A stretch of DNA of 35,195 nucleotides, taken from NCBI GenBank assembly GCA_024196135.1, contig JAMQCK010000233.1, positions 1 through 35,195 of the forward strand, in the 5' to 3' direction. Position 1 is the stretch's first letter. Each line of letters starts with the position of its first letter. Positions 29,888 to 35,195 of the stretch are shown here, one piece after another. This DNA comes from Pleurotus ostreatus/Saccharomyces cerevisiae fusant. Lineage: Eukaryota > Opisthokonta. The notes under the pieces were generated by a model. That model made no database searches, was not told the DNA's origin, and saw only the letters and a program-made list of their open reading frames with translations. Both the position numbers and the translations under genes were made by a program.

Positions 29888-30871
29888 GCTGGACAAACGA
29901 GGATCTATTAAGAGGCGCGTTCACGCTGCACGCCTCACCAAAAAAGCAGCCCATTGACAAGCGGCTGCTGGTCATTGACATGGGCGTCGCGCGATCGAGC
30001 GACACCTCTTTGTCATGATCATCGACCAGCTCGACGTGACGGGGCCGTACGTTGATGTCATTTGGCGCCGAGGACACCCCGCCATCCCCTGCGAAAACTC
30101 TACCCTCGGGAGTTTACGACGTCGCGCCGCGCCCTGGTTCCCGACAGCAGTGTTTTCTTCCTTTTCTTTGGTTCGGTTTTCACTCGGTCTACTAACGGCT
30201 CACAACGCATTACTCCTACCTTGTTTTCCTTTTTTATACGGTTCAACTCATCTGATGAGTTGTGTATCACCGCTGTTTCTAGTTCGTCCTGGCCATTCCC
30301 AGATCAATGAATTTATTTTACACCTTCATTTCGCCGTTTCCAACTGCCATTGTGCTGGAGGATTAAGGCCTTTCGTGCGCGAAGTCGACGTCGGACTTGA
30401 TTAAGAACGCATCGTTGGACGCTGCGAGAGCGCTTGGGGCATCGAAGACCATTCAACAAACGTAGCATTGTGGATCTGTCCCGAACCCTGGTTGAAGTCA
30501 AGTGCCTGCGGCATGCTAGCCCTTTCGCTGCAATCCCTATTGACACCGAAATTCAAGAGCTCGACGAGACAGCGACAGTCCTATAGCTAGCAGCTTCTTG
30601 ACTCGCGTCCATTAGAGCACCGTCCGTCTAAATTACTAACATTACATTCAATGAGCGGCGTCATAAAGGCTACAAGCATGTTGATTATGTGCGTTAGAAG
30701 TGGGAGATGAAGGGGTAATAGCGACAGCGAAGTCTATCGGGAAGGACTGACTACGGCTGTGAGTAGGTGGGTGGAAAGGTGAGTAGGAAGATAGCGACGA
30801 TGACGTGTGTAGAGGACTGCTAACAGGATGTCGTAGAAGGATGTCAACAAAATGTCGTGGAATGCTGTCGA
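29888..30871. other. Intergenic, 984 bp between convergent genes
   Basis: 3' flanks of both neighbours. Some frames just after 29888 read faintly like protein (ARLDKRGSIKRRVHAARL, then a same-frame VMIIDQLDVTGPYVDVIWRR after two stops), but no splice model supports them. No RNA gene is apparent. Confidence 0.45.
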
Positions 30872-31863
30872 CTATCTCCTCTTCTCCTCCTCGTCATCAT
30901 CACCCGAGCGCGCGTTCTGCTTCCACCTCTCGTAGAAGCGTTTGACGGAGTTGTACGCGAGTTTCCAGGGCTCGTCCGTCTGTGCCTTCTCCCAGACGCG
31001 GCCGAAGAACTCGCGCTGGTGCCCCTCGACGACGCTGTCATAGAAAAGGTTGAGGACGAGACCACTGGGCTTGAGGAACTTCTTGACGGGCTCGATAATC
31101 GGGGGAGTATCCGGTGGGATGGGGATCAGAAGATTCTCCTCCCTATAGCTTTAGTAAGTACAAGCACAAGTACCCAGCAAGCCCACGTACGTGTGATTAT
31201 CGAACTCATGGTCGATCTCAACCAGGCGGGCTGGCTGGCGGCGCGGGGGCCGCTTCACCTTCCCGTTCTGGTCGACATTCTCCAGCGTGGTCGCCATCTG
31301 GTGCGTGTGGTTCCAGAACGCAGACAAGCTGCCCATCGACCACAAATACCACCCCTCCTTCCACGTCCGCGGCGGCTCGAGCACGCGGCCCGGGATGCCC
31401 GTCGGCGGGTCGTCCTCGTCGTAGTCCCCGTCCATCGCGTCGCTCTCCGCCTTCCCGCGCTTCCCGCCGAGCTGCCACGGCACGCGCTCCGGCTGGCCCT
31501 CGGGGGGCAGCGGCGGCAGCGCCCCCGCGCCTGCGCCCGGGTTGCGCGACTGGTGCAGCGCCATCAGGCGGCGCACTTCGAGGGGGAACACGCGGCGGAG
31601 GCACACCGAGTGGCACTCGGGCAGGCGGCCCTGGTGCCGGTTGAACGTGCTCTGCGTGCAGAGCGTGAGGCACCACTCGTCGATCTTGCGCGAGTGGAGG
31701 CCTGCGGGGGGTGGGGGAGGGCTGCGTCAGAGCCTGCCGGCGCACGTTACTCAGCACGGGGCGCACCTGAGGGGGGAGTGAAGATCTTGACGGTGGGGAA
31801 GGAGGAGAGCGGCGGCTTGCGCTGCTTCTTCTGCGACTCCGGCGACGCCGCGGTCGATGTCAT
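30872..31863 (-). CDS. Conserved-looking hypothetical protein, 292 aa, three exons
   Basis: Exons 31863-31767, 31701-31191, 31142-30872 join in phase (introns 65 and 48 nt). ATG 31863 is chosen because the frame upstream reads like promoter. The protein has a Lys/Ser/Pro N-terminus. A Cys-containing segment follows, HSRKIDEWCLTLCTQSTFN..LPECHSVCLRRVFPLEVRRL, whose CxxxC-x(n)-CxxxC spacing could form a metal site or two disulphides. After a Pro/Gly-rich linker comes an aromatic stretch (RTWKEGWYLWSMGSLSAFWNHTHQM). The C-terminal exon is helical, basic and ends in an acidic/basic tail (DDDEEEKRR). No signal peptide is seen. I do not know the family. The residue conservation pattern (W, C, H) suggests a structured domain. 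Confidence 0.72.
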
Positions 31864-33319
31864 GACGGTGGGTGATAAGGCTGGGGACCGGGACGAGTGC
31901 CCAGGCCACGCGTCACGGCGCCGCCCCAATGTCACATTTCTCACGTGGAGCATCGGACCGCGCTCACCGGCCGGCACCTTCCGGATCCCCCCAGCACAAA
32001 ACCCAAAAATTTGTGGGCTTGCTCCCAAACTCATCCTGCCGGTCGCAGAATCGCTGTCGCAGCTCACGTACAGGAGGACTGCTCGCTGGTCCTCCCCCCT
32101 CCGCTGTGGGGAAAGTCCCCGGAGACAAGGCAGAGCGTGCACCCACCGCGCATGCGGAAAGCGGCTGCCCTTAGGCACGGCGGTCGCGGTGGGGGCGGCT
32201 GGCGAACTCTGCGTCCTTGACGCTCCCGCCAGCCACTTTGCCCGCCCCCCTGACGCATCCGCGCTCGGCGACGGCGCGCGCGAGCGAAGATACGAGCACG
32301 CGCGCGCTCGGGCGCGGGTGTCGATGGGGAGGCATCTGTTGCTCATAGACATAGTTATGCGATTGTTGGCGCGCGTTCGTTGGCTGGATGGTTGGCGTTT
32401 GCGCGCCTTCAACTCAATGGGGCTCACTCGCGGCCGGCAGTTCCTAATTTTTACCTCCCCTTCATGCCGATCTTTTGATCGTTGGCTTCGCTCACTTTCC
32501 CCCTTGCGGTGGACTTCTTGGTCTACCCACGATCAGCTTCAACGTCTGCGATCGACGACGCGTTTCTTGCAGGTGAGCATCCCTACGTCCTCTCTCCCTC
32601 CTCCCCTTCCATGATGCAATTCTACGTGAATTTCTTCAGGGAGTATACCTCGTCATGAGGGCGTGCTCCAGAACTTGACACTCCTGATCGTCCTTCGCTC
32701 GCAACCTAGTTGCTGACTTGTATGCTGACTTTACTCCCAGGTCCGGTTGGTGGATGCATTCGATGCGTGTTCTCCCCTACCTCCTCGTCCAGTCTCTACC
32801 TCTCCCATCCGTACCTCTCCCTCTTCCTTGCGCCTGTCCTTCCTCTACTCGCGCCTGTCCTTTCTCTACTTCCCCCTTCACCCCCTTCGCGTCGTCATTG
32901 TTCTTCTCACTTTCCCATCCCTCTCCCTCTCTCCTTCGTCGTCCGCTCTTCCCTCATCGATATCCAGCTCCTCTGCTGCACTCCCGCATCCTTCCATATA
33001 CCGTAAGCTCCGTCCACTGTATTAGCATCAGAGTCCAAGCAATGCATATGATTGGCAACCCTGAGCTCTTGTGCCCTAGCTTCGTATGATTTCCAGCATA
33101 CACAGTCCCTGATTGGGATGTCTTGTGCGTATAAGCAAGCGAGGAACTGGATGGTAAGAGCTAGTATATGCGTAGTTGTGGGAAGTGTAGACGAGAACAA
33201 GATGTAGGCGGCACATCTGTCTGTTTGAAGTAGGGATCGGTGCATTAGTAATAGGAAGTGTAGGGCCATTAGTAGGACAATTGTCAGAGTATCATAAATG
33301 AGAGCTAGTCGGGGAACGC
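31864..33319. other. Intergenic, 1.46 kb
   Basis: GC-rich upstream region of the 30872-31863 gene, then a CT-rich tract (listed separately), then the 3' flank of the acidic-tail gene. A + strand frame open from 30857 to 32614 crosses it, but its first half is the exact antisense of the minus-strand exons and it lacks its own protein-like composition. Confidence 0.5.
32775..32950 (+). repeat. CT-rich low-complexity tract with short tandem duplication
   Basis: About 175 bp almost free of A and G runs on the + strand. It includes a near-identical pair, GCGCCTGTCCTTCCTCTACTC followed by GCGCCTGTCCTTTCTCTACTTC (about 32830-32873). Confidence 0.7.
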
Positions 33320-34018
33320 TCAGTCGGACATCTCGCCATCGTCTGAGGCGGACATGTCTTCATCTTCCTCTTCGTCCTCTTCCTCGTCGTCAGACATGTC
33401 CTCGTCTTCGTCGCTATCTTCGTCGTCGTCGTCGTCCTCCACCTCATCGTCTTCCTCTTCACTGCTCTCTTCCTCTTCCTCTTCCTCCTCCAAATCCAGC
33501 TCCCTTTGCTTAACAACCTCCGCATATTGGAGCGCCAGCGCACCCACGAACATCGACTCGTCATACATGTCCGGCGGCGCGTCGAAGTCATACGCGTCCC
33601 ACGTCCACCGGCTGCGATTATCCGTCCAACGTATGCCCCTGAATTCCAGCTCCCCAACTGGGTCCCGCAAGAGGGCCGCGAGCGCCATAAAGTCCCTCGC
33701 ATCCAGTGGCCTTCCTTCCTCCATAGCTTCCAGCGCGAAGATCGCATCCACCGGCGCGCCCATGGCACGTAGCATGATGCGCATAGCAACCTTCTCGATC
33801 TTGTGAAGGAGACGGAGGGAGGTGCGGTAGAGCGCGCGCGGCCGGTCATCGCGCGCGTCGAGCCGGGGACGATAGGTGTCGGACAGGCGCGCGAGGTCGA
33901 GGCCATCGAGGATGAACTGATCGGCGTGGTGGGGGGCGGGGCGGGAGGTAGCCTTTTGGACGATGAGGAGGGAGAAGGCGGAGAGGTACTGGAGGGCTTC
34001 CTCGTCGGCGCGGAGCAT
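33320..34018 (-). CDS. Hypothetical protein, 232 aa, with a long acidic C-terminal tail
   Basis: A single open exon from ATG 34018 to the stop at 33320. Residues 1 to about 170 look like a folded helical domain: LRADEEALQYLSAFSLLIVQ, then ALYRTSLRLLHKIEKVAMRIML and DARDFMALAALLRDPVGELEF, ending with a Trp-rich RGIRWTDNRSRWTWDAYDF. Residues about 173-232 are nearly all Glu, Asp and Ser, encoded by TCC/TCG-type repeats on the + strand. Such tails are common on histone- or ribosome-binding nuclear proteins, which makes a nuclear role a reasonable guess. I do not recognise the folded part. The gene is divergent from the PDAT gene, with starts 337 bp apart. Confidence 0.65.
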   Translation of the reverse strand: MLRADEEALQYLSAFSLLIVQKATSRPAPHHADQFILDGLDLARLSDTYRPRLDARDDRPRALYRTSLRLLHKIEKVAMRIMLRAMGAPVDAIFALEAMEEGRPLDARDFMALAALLRDPVGELEFRGIRWTDNRSRWTWDAYDFDAPPDMYDESMFVGALALQYAEVVKQRELDLEEEEEEEESSEEEDDEVEDDDDDEDSDEDEDMSDDEEEDEEEDEDMSASDDGEMSD

Positions 34019-34355
34019 GGTGGGTGAGGGTGACGCGAGGGGGGTGACGCCGAGGGGGTAGGGGACGGGTGTCGGGTATCGCAGGGGGGGGCGAAGAGGG
34101 GGGAGGACGATCGGGTAGCCGGCGCCGAGGACGAGAGGAAGACGGACGCGCCTGTCACGCGTGCGCGAGTGCGACCCACGTCACTGCACGATCGCGTCAG
34201 AACGGTCGCGTCCACGGTCCGATTGCTCGTGTTATTCGACCCACAGGCGCGCGCATTCTGGGCTTGCGCTCCTTGTCTCGTACCACCATCGTCGGCGTGT
34301 GCGCGTCCCCCGCTTTCTCCCCCTTGCGTCACCCAAATCCGCGTCACCCCGATTC
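34019..34355. promoter_or_regulatory. Shared bidirectional promoter, 337 bp
   Basis: Lies between the ATGs of the acidic-tail gene (minus) and PDAT (plus). It is GC-rich with G runs at 34080-34110. No TATA box is visible, as is usual for housekeeping bidirectional promoters. Confidence 0.5.
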
Positions 34356-35195
34356 ATGACGCTCAAGAAGCGCGCTGGCCGCTCGAAGGCGCACGACGAC
34401 ACGGACGCGACTTCATCCGCGGTCCACGATCCTGCTTCCCCATCCCCTGCACCTACGCATCTGGACGTACCAGACCCGAACCTCTCCCCGGACATCTCAG
34501 ATCCCTCGCCCTCCGAAGATGCAGACGATCCGAAGTACAAGAAGCTCAAGCACGAGGTTCGCTCGCTGAAGCATCATCACAATCAGAAGGTGTGTAGCCG
34601 CATAGGCAAGCGCATCCCGAGAAAGAGAGTCTGACTTACCTTTCTGTAGCACGGCCCCCGGCCCTGGTACCAGACGAAGCGCGTATGGTTTCCCTTCGGC
34701 ATGTATGTACTCCAGCCCACTATCTCTAGAATGTATGCTGACCCTCCCTTCCACCCAGCCTCGTCGGCATCGGCATTGCCTCCATGTTCGTCACCGAGTC
34801 CCACATCGAAGAAATGCAGGCGTCTTTCCAGCTCTTCCTGGACGAGTACGGCGTCCTGCCTGATCTCCCGGAATTGAACTTCACGACGGTACGTTGACTT
34901 TCTCCCCTTCGTCCCTTCCCCCACGTCTCATCCGCCCTTCCCTCCTCACTCCTCCTCACGCATATATTCACCCCTCTGTCCTTCCTCTCTGTCCTTTACC
35001 ACCACCCCTTCCCTCCAATCATCCCTTCTCCTTCCCTCCCGACAAGTCGCTCACGCCACCCACCCCAGGTCCAACTCGAATTCGCCCGCCTGCGCGATAG
35101 CATCCCCGAGGTCTGGAAGCTCAACACGGACGGGCGCGAGTTCAAGGTCGGCGAGGAGGCGAAGGCGCGCGGGCTGAATGCGCAGCACCCGGTCG
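34356..35195 (+). CDS. LRO1: Phospholipid:diacylglycerol acyltransferase, Lro1 type (5' part)
   Basis: PDAT moves an acyl chain from a phospholipid to diacylglycerol, making triacylglycerol in the ER. Visible exons: 34356-34589, 34650-34702, 34759-34888, 35069 to the window end (about 181 aa, C-terminus outside). The first 78 residues are a cytosolic, basic/Pro-rich tail ending in KHHHNQK. A single membrane segment follows at about 90-107 (VWFPFGILVGIGIASMFV), then a lumenal helix FQLFLDEYGVLPDLPELN. The last visible part, WKLNTDGREFKVGEEAKARG then LNAQHPV, is the conserved entry to the LCAT-like alpha/beta-hydrolase domain of Lro1 proteins. In the family the catalytic Ser-Asp-His lies downstream, not visible here. 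The third intron is long (180 nt) and CT-rich. Confidence 0.9.

Noticed and set aside
29888..30120. Extra coding sequence after the stop of the 28356-29887 gene
   Set aside because: Short protein-like strings occur, but stops interrupt them and no donor/acceptor pair joins them to the gene.
30857..32614. 585-codon open frame on the + strand
   Set aside because: Its first 1 kb is the exact antisense of the well-spliced minus-strand gene at 30872-31863, and the rest is Arg/Ala-rich GC-driven frame without a start context or domain.

Overview
The window looks like ordinary nuclear chromosome from a filamentous basidiomycete, most likely an Agaricomycete. Genes are dense and cut by many short introns (mostly 50-65 nt, GT..AG). 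The recognisable families are typical of that group: a Hrd3/SEL1L protein, a Kre9-like GPI-anchored protein, a small secreted double-psi beta-barrel protein, and a SAP/F-box-like/ankyrin-like 'LEWW' repeat protein. There are no bacterial-style operons, CRISPR arrays, phage genes or intact transposons. I built the exon models by hand, joining frames at splice consensus sites and checking phase; they are predictions without transcript support.

Layout, left to right. 1-184: 3' end of an unrecognised + strand gene. 286-3376: two unrecognised minus-strand genes. 3927-7314: HRD3/SEL1L, the ERAD adaptor (9 exons). 7847-8368: small acidic hypothetical protein. 8822-10598: LARGE-like GT49 glycosyltransferase. 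11450-12352: Kre9/Knh-type GPI-anchored wall protein with two 15-nt exons. 12859-12951: tRNA-Leu(UAG) with a 13-nt intron. 13298-14562: NAD(P)-dependent 2-hydroxyacid dehydrogenase (glyoxylate/hydroxypyruvate reductase type) with a GC-AG intron. 14892-15998: unrecognised gene. 16242-17203: ALY/REF-like RRM protein. 17379-17693: coding-like, frame-broken minus-strand relic. 17889-18673: cornichon/Erv14 cargo receptor. 19616-20196: secreted DPBB protein. 21349-22770: unrecognised 7-exon minus gene. 22771-28355: gene-poor, around one SAP/F-box-like/LEWW-repeat gene at 25569-26942. 28356-29887: unrecognised 7-exon gene. 30872-31863: unrecognised minus gene. 33320-34018: protein with a long acidic tail. 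34356 to the window end: 5' part of phospholipid:diacylglycerol acyltransferase (LRO1 type), divergent from the acidic-tail gene.

Several genes act in or through the ER and secretory pathway (Hrd3, cornichon, PDAT, GT49, GPI protein, secreted DPBB protein). They lie on both strands with separate promoters, so I read this as coincidence of neighbourhood, not a cluster. I found no convincing new multi-gene system. The items most worth a second look are the LEWW-repeat gene in its gene-poor setting, the GC-AG intron, the micro-exons, the palindromic E-box promoter near 28211, the frame-switch in the 1225-3376 gene, and the broken relic at 17379-17693.
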